The notes beneath the pieces are model-generated. The model was not told the DNA's origin. It searched no databases and worked only from the letters and a program-made list of their open reading frames with translations. A program made the position numbers and the translations under genes. Shown here piece by piece: positions 53,267 to 61,324 of a DNA stretch of 64,000 nucleotides (position 1 is its first letter; every line of letters begins with the position of its first letter). The stretch comes from Streptomyces venezuelae (lineage in GTDB: Bacteria > Actinomycetota > Actinomycetes > Streptomycetales > Streptomycetaceae). The stretch lies in contig NZ_CP029189.1 in NCBI RefSeq assembly GCF_008642275.1, positions 6,306,001-6,370,000 of the forward strand, given 5' to 3'.

Positions 53267-53848
53267 TCAGGTGCGCGTCCCCTTCCCGCTCGCCCGCACC
53301 AGCCCCACCCGCCGCGCGAGGTCGAACCCCTCGCCACCGCACTCCTCCCTGCGCGGCGTGTGGGGCACGACGCGCACGGGATAGTGCCCCCCGACGGGAG
53401 ACACCACCCCACCGAACCGGGGGTCCCCCGCGAACCAGATCCGATCCGGGTGGTCGTCCTCCATGATCGCCACCGGGACCGGGAAGGGGATGACCCGGAA
53501 CATGGCCGTGAAGTCCTCCCGGAACGGGATGGCGATGGTCGCGGGGCTTCCTGGGGGCCTGCGTGGGTGTCGGCACGGCCACTCCTGCCAGCGGTAGGCC
53601 TTGAGCACGGTGGCGACCCGGCGGCGCCGGAAGTACGTGACGATCACCCAGGGCAAGTAGGGCGCGACAGCGATGATCATGAGGATGAAGGCCCATGCCG
53701 CGCGGCGGCTGAATCCGGAGCAGGACAGGGCGACCAGGGGAGGGACGCCAAGACTGAGCACCCAGATGAGCCGACGGGTGACCAGCTTCTTGTACCCGAC
53801 CACTGTCGGAGGGTGGTCCCAGGCCGCCTTGGTGAGGGTGACGCTCAC
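53267..53848 (-). CDS. Unrecognised membrane protein, last gene of the WXG cassette
   Basis: A 193-residue protein I do not recognise. It has two adjacent hydrophobic segments near residues 25-70 (LIWVLSLGVPPLVALS and AWAFILMIIAVAPYLPWVIVTYF), then a basic turn FRRRR and a soluble C-terminal part with WFAGDPRFGGVVSPVGG. This resembles small membrane proteins that follow type VII-like substrate genes in Streptomyces. GTG 53848 follows GGAGGT and overlaps the preceding stop as GTGA. Its 3' end abuts the WhiB-like gene. Confidence 0.65.
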   Translation of the reverse strand: MSVTLTKAAWDHPPTVVGYKKLVTRRLIWVLSLGVPPLVALSCSGFSRRAAWAFILMIIAVAPYLPWVIVTYFRRRRVATVLKAYRWQEWPCRHPRRPPGSPATIAIPFREDFTAMFRVIPFPVPVAIMEDDHPDRIWFAGDPRFGGVVSPVGGHYPVRVVPHTPRREECGGEGFDLARRVGLVRASGKGTRT

Positions 53849-54471
53849 AGGAGTACCTCCAGGATGCGTGAGGTCCCCGGGACCGTCGGTTCGTGCGCAG
53901 CGGGGTCGGGGTCGGAGAAGTTGAGGGTGTGCGTGACCGCTTCGAGGATGTCCGTGTAGGCACTGGCGTGCTGGGTGGACGCACTGGTCAGGTCGAGGAC
54001 GAGCAGGTGGAGTCCGTCCGGATGCGCGGTCACGGCCCTGGCCTGAAAGGGGCATTGGTCCGCGTCAGGAAGGGACATCGTCCCGGCGACGAGACAGCAG
54101 GGAAGAGCGGACGGCAGCTCGATGAACCTGCGGTCGGTGCTGGTCCACAGGGGGGATTGGGCCATCGCCAGGGCGGCTCGTGCCACGGCGAGCCGGGGGT
54201 TGGGCTGCTCGATCCGCCGTATGGTCAGGGAGAACAGTGACGTGGCGACGCCGGCCTGCTCCTCGGGGTGAAGCCCGATCGCGGTGTGCACGACCGCGTG
54301 GTCTGCCAGCCCTTCGAGCCCGTCCATGAGCGTGGACAGCTGCCGCTGGGCTTCGGGGCCGCCGAGGACGTCGGAGAAAGCGTCCAGGGCCGCTCTGTCC
54401 TCGGGGCCGATGTCGTAGAAGCCTGGAGGAAGGCGGAACCACACGGTCGGCAGGCTGCTCTGATGCGTCAT
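53845..54471 (-). CDS. Unrecognised soluble protein in the WXG cassette
   Basis: A 208-residue protein without a family I can name. It has a conserved-looking N-terminus TVWFRLPPGFYDIGPEDR, a helical middle with HPEEQAGVATSLFSLTI, and a C-terminal beta-like part ALPCCLVAGTMSLPD to LHLLVLDLTSAS. In similar Streptomyces loci such proteins accompany WXG100-like proteins and might be chaperones or immunity-like partners; this is inference from position only. Its start overlaps the end of the large WXG gene by four bases. Confidence 0.65.
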   Translation of the reverse strand: MTHQSSLPTVWFRLPPGFYDIGPEDRAALDAFSDVLGGPEAQRQLSTLMDGLEGLADHAVVHTAIGLHPEEQAGVATSLFSLTIRRIEQPNPRLAVARAALAMAQSPLWTSTDRRFIELPSALPCCLVAGTMSLPDADQCPFQARAVTAHPDGLHLLVLDLTSASTQHASAYTDILEAVTHTLNFSDPDPAAHEPTVPGTSRILEVLL

Positions 54472-55601
54472 GGCCGCAACACCGACAGGACATGGCCCGA
54501 CTTCCTGATGGCCGAGGGCCCGTCGTCCAGCACCCCTCGGGTGCCGTCCACTGCCGTCGAGCCCTGATCGAGCGTCTCACTATCCGAGGCGTAGTCCCCT
54601 CCAGCGGTGACCGCGCCAGTCGTTGCCACCGCCACGCCTACGCGATCCCTCGCGTCCTGAGACGACGACCGCATGGCCCATCCGGTCAACGGACTGTCCA
54701 GCTGACGCAGGTCGTCCGAGGTGCTCCAGGCCGCTTGCCTGAACGCGCTGGCTCCGGGGGCGAGTCCCACGACCGCGCTGCCCTCCGGCGCCGCCGCCAT
54801 CGCCGCTCGGGCGGCTGCCGTGCCGGCCTTGGCGCCGGAGGCCACCGCGGCGACGCCTGGGACGGCGCCGGCGGTGTCTCCGAGGAGCGTCACGCTGCTC
54901 TTCCAGAAGTCCGCGTCGAACTGGCCCTTCGTAAAACCGTCGGACAGGGACTTGCGGAACTTCGGGTCCGAGGTGTGCATCGCCAGGGCGGCCAAGGACA
55001 GGCCGCTTCCGACGAGCATGATCGCGAGGCCCGCCGGCGGGAAGACCAGTGCGATGCCTGCGCCGATCGCGCCCAGGATCGCCGACGCGTTCGACATCGC
55101 ATCCGCCGGATCCTCGACGATCTTGTTCCAGATGGAGCCCAGCAGGCCCGGTTCCTTCGGGGCCAGTCGGTCCGTCGCCGCGTTCAGGGTCCTGGCCACC
55201 CGGCGGGCCGCCGTGCCGTGCTCGGTGGCGAGTTCGCGGGCCAGGCCGCGGGCGTCCGCGAGGGCCTCGGCCGTCTTCGCCGCCGCGGCCTGGGTCTCGT
55301 ACCGGGCGGCCAGTGCGCGGTGCGAGACCAGGGTGTCGTGCCACCCCGTCAGCCGGCGGGCCGCCTCCGCGAGGGAGGTGTGGGCCGCGCCGAGGTAGCG
55401 GGGGAGGTCCTTCGACAGGGAGGCGCGGAAGGCGGTGGCGGCCTCGCCCTGCCAGGCCGAGCTGTGCGCGACCAGGTCCTTCATCACCCGGGAGGCCTCC
55501 CCGAGGGAGGCGGCCGAGGCGCTGAGCTTCTTGGCCAGGGCCAGGACCGTCGCGGGGTTTCCGGGGGCGGGGTCGAAGCCCAGCGCCGCGTACTCAGTCA
55601 C
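54468..55601 (-). CDS. Large WXG100/LXG-like protein, putative type VII secretion substrate
   Basis: A 377-residue protein. The first 140 residues form a helical hairpin like WXG100/T7SS substrates, with SSAWQGEAATAFRASL at the turn (W-x-G). A hydrophobic glycine-rich stretch near residues 175-205 (AILGAIGAGIALVFPPAGLAIMLVGSGLSLAALA) could insert in a membrane. The C-terminal 120 residues have no recognisable toxin domain. It overlaps the upstream small WXG gene by eight bases and the downstream gene by four. Whether it is exported by an ESX-type machine elsewhere in the genome is unknown. Confidence 0.75.
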   Translation of the reverse strand: MTEYAALGFDPAPGNPATVLALAKKLSASAASLGEASRVMKDLVAHSSAWQGEAATAFRASLSKDLPRYLGAAHTSLAEAARRLTGWHDTLVSHRALAARYETQAAAAKTAEALADARGLARELATEHGTAARRVARTLNAATDRLAPKEPGLLGSIWNKIVEDPADAMSNASAILGAIGAGIALVFPPAGLAIMLVGSGLSLAALAMHTSDPKFRKSLSDGFTKGQFDADFWKSSVTLLGDTAGAVPGVAAVASGAKAGTAAARAAMAAAPEGSAVVGLAPGASAFRQAAWSTSDDLRQLDSPLTGWAMRSSSQDARDRVGVAVATTGAVTAGGDYASDSETLDQGSTAVDGTRGVLDDGPSAIRKSGHVLSVLRP

Positions 55602-55893
55602 GCGCGGCCACCCGGAGGAAGGCCGCGCGCACGGCCTGGTCCAGCTCCGCGTACTCCGCGGCGCTGCGGTCCACGCCCTCCCGGACGTCCTTGACCCGTT
55701 TGGTCAGCTCCCGCGTGCCGTGGGCCCAGCGTTCCTGGAAGCCGTCACACGCCGCGTCGAGGTCCGCCGTGCCCAGCTGGTCGGGCCGTACGTGGTCCAG
55801 TGCGCGCCGGGCCTCCCGCAGGGAGACCAGCGAGGAGTCCAGGACGCGGGTCAGACGGGTCAGCTGGTCGATGTCCACCTGGAGCGAGGTCAT
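55594..55893 (-). CDS. Small WXG100-like protein
   Basis: A 99-residue helical protein, the usual WXG100 length. Residues 1-50 and 58-95 form two helices (LTRLTRVLDSSLVSLREARRAL and ELTKRVKDVREGVDRSAAEYAEL) joined by CDGFQERWAHG; the motif is diverged (RWAHG rather than WxG). It heads a four-gene cassette in which every gene overlaps the next, and probably forms a heterodimer with the large downstream protein. ATG 55893 lies nine bases after a hairpin that may end the upstream desaturase transcript. Confidence 0.75.
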   Translation of the reverse strand: MTSLQVDIDQLTRLTRVLDSSLVSLREARRALDHVRPDQLGTADLDAACDGFQERWAHGTRELTKRVKDVREGVDRSAAEYAELDQAVRAAFLRVAARD

Positions 55894-55902
55894 GACGCGA
55901 AA

Positions 55903-55929
55903 CCCTGGCAGAGCACGGCTCTGCCAGGG
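55903..55929 (-). terminator. Terminator hairpin after the desaturase gene
   Basis: Arms 55903-55914 and 55918-55929 form a perfect 12-bp stem with a three-base loop, followed on the minus strand by GGTTTCGC. It lies 36 bases after the desaturase stop and nine bases before the WXG100-like ATG, so its 3' arm may also mask that gene's ribosome site. Confidence 0.75.
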
Positions 55930-55965
55930 CAATCGGCATCACTCGCCCGAGCGAGCGGAAATCGG

Positions 55966-56937
55966 TCAGCCCTTGCGGGCGGCGAGACGGGCCGCGCGGG
56001 CGGCCAGCTTCTCGTCGAACTTGCGGGCCTCGGAGTCCAGACCGTTCATGAACAGCCCGAGCTCCTCCTGGGCCTTGTGGCCCTCGGGGCCGAGGCCGTC
56101 GATGTCCATGATCTTGAGGAAGCGGATCACGGGGCTCAGTACGTCGTCGTGGTGGATCCGGAGGTTGTAGACCCCGCCGATGGCCATCTGCGCGGCCATC
56201 CGCTCGAAGCCGGGCATGCCGTGTCCGGGCATCCGGAAGTTGACGACGACGTCCCGCACGGCCTGCATGGTGAGGTCCGGGGCGATCTCGAAGGCCGCGC
56301 CCAGCAGGTTGCGGTAGAAGATCATGTGCAGGTTCTCGTCCTGCGCGATGCGGGCCAGCATCCGGTCGCAGACCGGGTCGCCGGACTGGTGGCCGGTGTT
56401 GCGGTGCGAGATGCGGGTCGCGAGCTCCTGGAAGGCCACGTAGGCCACCGAGTGCAGCATGGAGTGGCGGTTGTCGGACTCGAACCCCTCCGACATGTGC
56501 TGCATGCGGAAGGCTTCCAGCTTGTCCGGGTCCACGGCGCGCGAGGCCAGCAGGTAGTCGCGCATCACGATGCCGTGGCGGCCCTCCTCGGCGGTCCAGC
56601 GGTGCACCCACGTGCCCCAGGCGCCGTTGCGGCCGAAGAGCGTCGCGATCTCGTGGTGGTAGCTGGGGAGGTTGTCCTCGGTCAGCAGGTTCACGACCAG
56701 CGCGATCTTGCCGATGTCGGTGACCTTGGACTGCTGCGGGTCCCAGGCTTCGCCGTCCTCGAAGAATCCGGGGAAGTTCCGGCCCTCGCTCCACGGGACG
56801 TACTCGTGGGGCATCCAGTCCTTGGTGACCTTCAGGTGGCGGTTGAGTTCCTTTTCGACCACTTCTTCCAGCGCGAACAGCAGCTTGGCGTCCGTCCACG
56901 CCTCCGAGCTGCCGAGGTGGGGAGAGGTGATCGTCAC
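55966..56937 (-). CDS. Acyl-[acyl-carrier-protein] desaturase (di-iron, DesA type)
   Basis: Introduces a double bond into acyl-ACP, controlling membrane fluidity; soluble. The 323-residue protein belongs to the plant-like stearoyl-ACP desaturase family. Di-iron ligands are in EEGRHG and DENLH with the earlier Glu in ELNRH and helix HHEIATLFG. Length fits mycobacterial DesA1/DesA2 relatives. The GTG start at 56937 follows AGGAG. A pair of palindromes (CTACGG-NN-CCGTAG type) lies 28-57 bases upstream and probably binds a fatty-acid-responsive repressor. Confidence 0.93.
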   Translation of the reverse strand: MTITSPHLGSSEAWTDAKLLFALEEVVEKELNRHLKVTKDWMPHEYVPWSEGRNFPGFFEDGEAWDPQQSKVTDIGKIALVVNLLTEDNLPSYHHEIATLFGRNGAWGTWVHRWTAEEGRHGIVMRDYLLASRAVDPDKLEAFRMQHMSEGFESDNRHSMLHSVAYVAFQELATRISHRNTGHQSGDPVCDRMLARIAQDENLHMIFYRNLLGAAFEIAPDLTMQAVRDVVVNFRMPGHGMPGFERMAAQMAIGGVYNLRIHHDDVLSPVIRFLKIMDIDGLGPEGHKAQEELGLFMNGLDSEARKFDEKLAARAARLAARKG

Positions 56938-56965
56938 GGGTACTCCTGGGTGTAAAGCGAACTAC

Positions 56966-56994
56966 CTACGGTTCCGTAGCCTACGGAGTCGTAG
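56966..56994. promoter_or_regulatory. Tandem operator CTACGGTTCCGTAG / CTACGGAGTCGTAG
   Basis: A perfect 14-base palindrome (56966-56979) is followed one base later by a second copy with one mismatch (56981-56994). Centre spacing is 15 bases. The pair lies just upstream of the desaturase gene, as expected for a TetR-type fatty acid regulator. Confidence 0.7.
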
Positions 56995-57208
56995 GTTAAG
57001 CGCGGCATCAAGGCGAGCCAACCCCCGACCAGGTGTATGTCCGGTTACATCCAGTTATCTGTGCAGTTTATAGAGGGCCTGAGCAGGGTTTGAGGGGCCA
57101 AAATCACGCCGACAGGTGGTTTGCCGCGTCCCGCTTTGACGAAAAAAATCGGTTCCGCTTCTTCTGGGGCCGCGCTGCCGCAGCCCGGGCGCAGACCGGT
57201 GACGACAC
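56995..57208. other. Desaturase upstream region, no gene
   Basis: Unusually A/T-containing stretch (for example CGAAAAAAATCGG near 57138 and GTTTATAGAGG near 57065). It probably contains the distal promoter region of the desaturase gene. No supported gene on either strand. Confidence 0.4.
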
Positions 57209-57240
57209 CGGCGGCGGGTCCGGAACCGGACCCGCCGCCG
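57209..57240 (-). terminator. Terminator hairpin after the ABC-F gene
   Basis: Arms 57209-57223 and 57226-57240 are perfect 15-base inverted copies around AA. The hairpin begins eight bases after the ABC-F stop on the minus strand. Confidence 0.8.
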
Positions 57241-57247
57241 ACTGTGC

Positions 57248-58891
57248 TCACTCACCCGACCACAAGGTCTCCCGGACCTCCTCGGCCGTCGTCGGCAGCA
57301 GCTCGCCGTCCAGCAGGAGCCATCGCGTGATGCCGATCGACTCCAGGAACGGCACGTCGTGGCTCGCCACCACGAGCGCGCCCTCGTACGACTCCAGGGC
57401 GTCGGTCAGCTGCCGCACGCTCGACAGGTCCAGGTTGTTCGTCGGCTCGTCCAGCATCAGCAACTGCGGAGCCGGCTCCGCCAGCAGCAGGGCCGCCAGC
57501 GCCGCCCGGAAGCGTTCGCCGCCCGACAGCGTGCCGGCCGGGCGGTCCGCCCGGGCGCCCCGGAACAGGAAGTGCGCGAGCCGGGCCCGGATCAGGTTGT
57601 TCGTGGCCTGCGGGGCGAAGCGCGCCACGTTCTCCACGACCGAACGGCTCTCGTCCAGCACGTCGAGCCGCTGCGGCAGGAACCGCGTCGTCACATGCGC
57701 CACCACCTCCCCGGACACCGCCGGGAGCTGCCCCGCGATCGTGCGCAGCAGCGTGGTCTTGCCCGAGCCGTTGCGGCCCACCAGGGCGATCCGCTCCGGT
57801 CCCCGCAGTTCCCACTCACCCGGTACGGCGGCCCCGTGGGCCAGGCGCAGATCGCTCAGGGTCAGCACCTGCCGCCCGGGTGGGACCTGGGTGGCGGGCA
57901 GCTGGATCCGGATCTCGTCGTCGTCGCGCACCGCCTCCACGGCCTGGTCCAGGCGTTCCTTCGCCTGCGCCAGTTTCTCCGTGTGCATGATCCGGTGCTT
58001 GCCCGCCGACTCCTGGGCGGCGCGCTTGCGCGCACCCATCACGATCTTCGGCTCGCGCTTGTTGTCGTACATCTTCTGCCCGTACCGCTTGCGCCGGGCC
58101 AATTTGACCTGTGCGTCCGCCAGTTCGCGCTTCTGCCGCTGTACGTCGGCCTCGGCGACGCGGACCATCCGCTCGGCCGACTCCTGCTCGGCGGCGAGCA
58201 GGTCCTCGTAGTCCGTGAAGTTGCCTCCGTACCAGCGGACTTCGCCGTCGCGCAGGTCGGCGATCTGGTCGACCCGCTCCAGCAGCTCCCGGTCGTGGCT
58301 GACCAGCAGCATCACTCCGGACCAGGACTCGACCGCCGCGTACAGGCGGCTGCGGGCCCGCAGGTCCAGGTTGTTGGTCGGTTCGTCCAGCAGCAGGACG
58401 TCGGGGCGGGCGAGCAGCAGGGCGGCCAGCCGCAGCAGCACGGACTCGCCGCCCGAGAGCTCGCCGACGGTGCGGTCCAGGCCGATCTGCCCGAGGCCGA
58501 GCTGGTCGAGCGTGGCGAGGGCGCGCTCCTCCACGTCCCAGTCGTCGCCGACGGCGGTGAAATTCGCCTCGGTGGCCTCGCCGGCCTCGATGGCGTGGAG
58601 TGCGGCGCGGGTGGCGTGGATGCCGAGCGCCTCGTCCACGCGCAGCGCGGTGTCGAGGGTGACGTTCTGCGGGAGGTAGCCGACCGAGCCGGCGACGGAG
58701 GACTGGCCCTCGGCCGGGGCCAGTTCGCCGGCGATCAGCTTCAGCAGGGTGGATTTCCCGCAGCCGTTGAGCCCGATCAGGCCGGTACGGCCGGGGCCCA
58801 CGGTGAGCTGGAACCCGTCGAAGACGGGAGTGCCGTCGGGCCAGGCGAAGGAAAGGGCGGAGCAGGTGATGAAAGCAGGGGCGTGACTCAT
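57248..58891 (-). CDS. ABC-F family ATP-binding protein
   Basis: A 547-residue soluble twin-ATPase without membrane segments, expected to act on the ribosome. Both ATPase domains are complete: Walker A GLNGCGKST and GRNGSGKTT, signatures LSGGES and LSGGER, and Walker B with DEPTNNLDL twice. The inter-domain linker (about residues 225-330) is a long charged coiled coil with KLARRKRYGQKMYDNKREPK, as in ABC-F factors. Both catalytic Glu residues (LLDEP, MLDEP) are present. It could be an antibiotic-resistance ABC-F or a translation factor; the linker does not settle this. ATG 58891 is preceded by GGAGGCC. A 178-base leader with hairpin potential precedes it. Confidence 0.93.
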   Translation of the reverse strand: MSHAPAFITCSALSFAWPDGTPVFDGFQLTVGPGRTGLIGLNGCGKSTLLKLIAGELAPAEGQSSVAGSVGYLPQNVTLDTALRVDEALGIHATRAALHAIEAGEATEANFTAVGDDWDVEERALATLDQLGLGQIGLDRTVGELSGGESVLLRLAALLLARPDVLLLDEPTNNLDLRARSRLYAAVESWSGVMLLVSHDRELLERVDQIADLRDGEVRWYGGNFTDYEDLLAAEQESAERMVRVAEADVQRQKRELADAQVKLARRKRYGQKMYDNKREPKIVMGARKRAAQESAGKHRIMHTEKLAQAKERLDQAVEAVRDDDEIRIQLPATQVPPGRQVLTLSDLRLAHGAAVPGEWELRGPERIALVGRNGSGKTTLLRTIAGQLPAVSGEVVAHVTTRFLPQRLDVLDESRSVVENVARFAPQATNNLIRARLAHFLFRGARADRPAGTLSGGERFRAALAALLLAEPAPQLLMLDEPTNNLDLSSVRQLTDALESYEGALVVASHDVPFLESIGITRWLLLDGELLPTTAEEVRETLWSGE

Positions 58892-59037
58892 GGAGGCCTC
58901 CAGGTTGCGTGAGTGGTACGTGCAACTCGGGGAGACAGCCGACGGTTCAGCCGCGGGGCGTGGTGGTCGGTGTCTCGAACCTCAGAAGAGCAATGTCCTG
59001 CTCCGTTTCGACGGGGATGGGCCGTCATCGAAGCTAC

Positions 59038-59057
59038 GGACGGCTGCGGCCGTCCGC
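59038..59057. terminator. Hairpin CGGACGGC / GCCGTCCG between SsgA-like and ABC-F genes
   Basis: Perfect 8-base arms with a TGCG loop lie 13 bases after the SsgA-like stop. This fits a terminator for that gene or part of the ABC-F leader. Confidence 0.5.
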
Positions 59058-59069
59058 AAACCAATTAAC

Positions 59070-59486
59070 TCAGGCGGTGTCGCGCATCAGCTCGGCCAGG
59101 CTGTGGTCCATGTCCAGGTAGAGGTGTTCCAGGCCGGGCGGCACCACGGCCGCCGCCCGCTCCAGGAAGCGGTGCAGCTCGGCCGTCAGCATCAGCACGA
59201 TCGCGACGCCCTCCGCCGCGTGGAACTCGATGGTGGTCCGGTCGCCGTCGTACGGGCGCACGCGTACGTCGCCACAGCCCGACGGGCGGTCCAGCCCGGA
59301 CTCCAGCAGTTCGCGCGAGAACGTCCACGAGACCTCGACGCCCTCCAGCGTGGCCGGGGCCGGGAACGCCATGCGCACGGCGAACGGATCCGCACGGTCG
59401 TAGCAGAGGGTGACCGGCACGGTCTCGACCTTCGGCGCGGTGGCGACCAGACGGGCCTGTGCGGCCTGCTCGATGACAGTGATCAA
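59070..59486 (-). CDS. SsgA-like (SALP) sporulation/cell division regulator
   Basis: A 138-residue protein of the actinomycete-specific SsgA family, which guides septum placement and peptidoglycan steps during sporulation. Family-like features are the N-terminal strand PVTLCYDRADPFAVRMAF, the segment VEVSWTFSRELLESGL and the C-terminal helix EFHAAEGVAIVLMLTAELHRFLERA. Length is normal. TTG 59484-59486 is chosen because GGGAG lies six bases before it. Which SALP (SsgB to SsgG) it matches cannot be told by eye. It precedes the ABC-F gene on the same strand by 178 bases. Confidence 0.88.
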   Translation of the reverse strand: MITVIEQAAQARLVATAPKVETVPVTLCYDRADPFAVRMAFPAPATLEGVEVSWTFSRELLESGLDRPSGCGDVRVRPYDGDRTTIEFHAAEGVAIVLMLTAELHRFLERAAAVVPPGLEHLYLDMDHSLAELMRDTA

Positions 59487-59599
59487 GGCTCACTCCCTTG
59501 CGGCGGATCTGCTGCCGGACTCTGGTGTGGAGCCCGGCAACCCGATAGACGCCGGAATCGGCAAATCCGTGCATGGGCCGTTGCGTGAGCTGTGTCACC

Positions 59600-59630
59600 G
59601 ATTGGCTTGAACCAATCCGTGCGATCGCAC
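59600..59630. promoter_or_regulatory. Two adjacent palindromes upstream of the SsgA-like gene
   Basis: GATTGG (59600-59605) with CCAATC (59612-59617) is followed one base later by the perfect 12-base palindrome GTGCGATCGCAC (59619-59630). They lie 114-144 bases upstream of the SsgA-like start and about 85 bases after the NCS1 permease stop. Confidence 0.5.
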
Positions 59631-59714
59631 AGAGTGACCGGACGGCGGATGTGCCCGAAGGCGGCTCCCGTCCGCGGCGGCTCCGGGGAGCCTCGGAGAA
59701 GGGCTGGTAACCGA

Positions 59715-61253
59715 TCACTCCACAGGCGTAAGGGTCCGCGTCAAGGCTGCGTAGAGGGCTGCGGAGACGGCCATGCCGACCGGCAGGGAGAGGTCGATCC
59801 CGCCCAGGGCCGCGGCGATCGGCCCGGTGTAGAGCGTGTCGACGCAGAGGGCGGCCGCGCCCACTCCCGCGGCGAGGGCGAGGGCGCCCGCCGGATTGAC
59901 GCCGCCGGTGTACCAGAAGGGGCTGCCGGGGGTCTCGTCCGCGAGCGCCCGGCCGTCGTAGTGGAACCGGCGCAGCAGGATGTCGGCGGCGTAGATCGCC
60001 ATGACCGGCCCGATCAGGACGACGATCAGCTGGAGGGAGTTGCTGACGGTGTCCAGGAGATTGGAGACGAGCAGGCCGTAGAGGGTCAGGGCGACGGCGA
60101 CGGCCCCGTCGAACAGGACGCTGACGGAGCGCCGGACGGGGACGCCGACGGCCTGCAGGGCGAGCCCGGCGCTGTAGGCCGTCAGGGCGTTGACGGAGAT
60201 CGTGCCGAGGATCAGGGCGAGCAGGAAGACCGGGTGGAACCACCCGGGCAGGATCTCCTGCAGGGCTGCCTGGGGGTCGCTCATGTCGACGGCGGTCGCG
60301 GCGAACGCGCCCAGGGAGCAGACGGCGACGCTGGGCAGGAAGGCTCCGAGGGCGGTCCAGCCGATGATCGCCTTCCGCGGGGACGTGCGGGGCAGGTAGC
60401 GGGAGAAGTCGGCGCTGGTGGTGTACGAGAGCGGGCCCGAGGCGACGAGGGTGGTGCCGGCGAGCAGCGCCGCCCACAGTCCGGAGCCGTTCAGCGGTGG
60501 GGCGGGCCGGTAGGAGAAGTCCGTGTGGCCGAGCACGCAGAAGCCGACGACGGTGAAGGCGGCGCCGAGGACGAGGGTCATCGGGAGGTAGAGCTTCATG
60601 ATCATCGAGTGGCCGTAGACGCTGATGCCCAGGGTGAGCGCGGCGATGGCCACGATGACGACGGCCTTGATCCCGGTGGTCGCCGTGATGCCGGCCTGCT
60701 CCACGAGGGCGAACGCGGCGGCCGCGGCGGCGGCCAGGTTGAGGGCGAAGTAGCAGACGGAGACCAGCCAGCCGCCGACCGCGTTCATCGCGCGGTTGCC
60801 GATCACCCCGTACATGGCCCGGGTGATCACCTCACTGGGTGCGCCGGCGGCCGGTCCGGAGGTGGCGAGCAGGCCGGTGAGCAGCCAGAAGAGGTTGCCG
60901 GCGACGATCACGGCGACGGACTGCCACAGGCTCAGCCCCATGAGGACCAGCGCGCCGCCGATCACCAGGCTGAGGTAGTTGACGTTCGCCGCCGCCCAGA
61001 CGGAGAAGAGGTCCCGGGGCCGGCCGTGGCGCTCGGAGTCCGGGATGTGGTCGATGCCGTGGGCTTCGATGCGGGTGGCCCGTTCCGGGGCGGGCGCGGC
61101 CTGTCCGGGCGTCCCGGGGGCGGAGGTCGGGCCGGGGGCCGGGTGCGCGAAAGATACCGGGTGCGATTCGGGTGCCGGCTGGGAATCGGGGGCCGGGTTC
61201 GAGCCGGGCGCCGGGTGCGAGCCGGGGGCCGGGTCGGGGATCGGGGACGCCAT
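59715..61253 (-). CDS. NCS1 family cytosine/purine permease
   Basis: A 512-residue membrane transporter with twelve hydrophobic segments. NCS1 features are LFSVWAAANVNYLSLVIGG, MYGVIGNRAMNAVGGWL, the ion/substrate helix TTSADFSRYLPRTSP and FWYTGGVNPAGAL. The first 60 residues are an unusual Pro-rich cytosolic tail with four PAPxSx hexapeptides. Likely cargo is cytosine, a purine, hydantoin or allantoin. ATG 61253 follows GGAGGT. It is divergent from a TetR gene that precedes an amidohydrolase gene, which suggests uptake and ring cleavage of an imide or amide compound; this is inference. Confidence 0.92.
   Translation of the reverse strand: MASPIPDPAPGSHPAPGSNPAPDSQPAPESHPVSFAHPAPGPTSAPGTPGQAAPAPERATRIEAHGIDHIPDSERHGRPRDLFSVWAAANVNYLSLVIGGALVLMGLSLWQSVAVIVAGNLFWLLTGLLATSGPAAGAPSEVITRAMYGVIGNRAMNAVGGWLVSVCYFALNLAAAAAAAFALVEQAGITATTGIKAVVIVAIAALTLGISVYGHSMIMKLYLPMTLVLGAAFTVVGFCVLGHTDFSYRPAPPLNGSGLWAALLAGTTLVASGPLSYTTSADFSRYLPRTSPRKAIIGWTALGAFLPSVAVCSLGAFAATAVDMSDPQAALQEILPGWFHPVFLLALILGTISVNALTAYSAGLALQAVGVPVRRSVSVLFDGAVAVALTLYGLLVSNLLDTVSNSLQLIVVLIGPVMAIYAADILLRRFHYDGRALADETPGSPFWYTGGVNPAGALALAAGVGAAALCVDTLYTGPIAAALGGIDLSLPVGMAVSAALYAALTRTLTPVE
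61161..61232. repeat. Four 18-base repeats encoding PAPxSx in the permease N-terminus
   Basis: Residues 8-31 are PAPGSH, PAPGSN, PAPDSQ and PAPESH, encoded by four 18-base units. They lie in the disordered cytosolic tail before the first helix. Confidence 0.8.
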
Positions 61254-61293
61254 GCGGGACCTCCGGATGCTGGGCGTGTCCGCCTCGCTTGCT

Positions 61294-61313
61294 TATTGGT
61301 CGCACACTCAATA
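61294..61313. promoter_or_regulatory. TetR-type operator TATTG-N10-CAATA
   Basis: A 20-base inverted repeat lies midway between the divergent permease (ATG 61253) and TetR (ATG 61325) genes, ending 11 bases before the latter. It is AT-rich against a GC-rich background and is the likely site for the adjacent TetR protein. Confidence 0.65.
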
Positions 61314-61324
61314 GCATCCCCGGT

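Noticed and set aside
54925..54931. An apparent TTA in the large WXG gene
   Set aside because: The triplet is out of frame; the codons read GGT TTT ACG.
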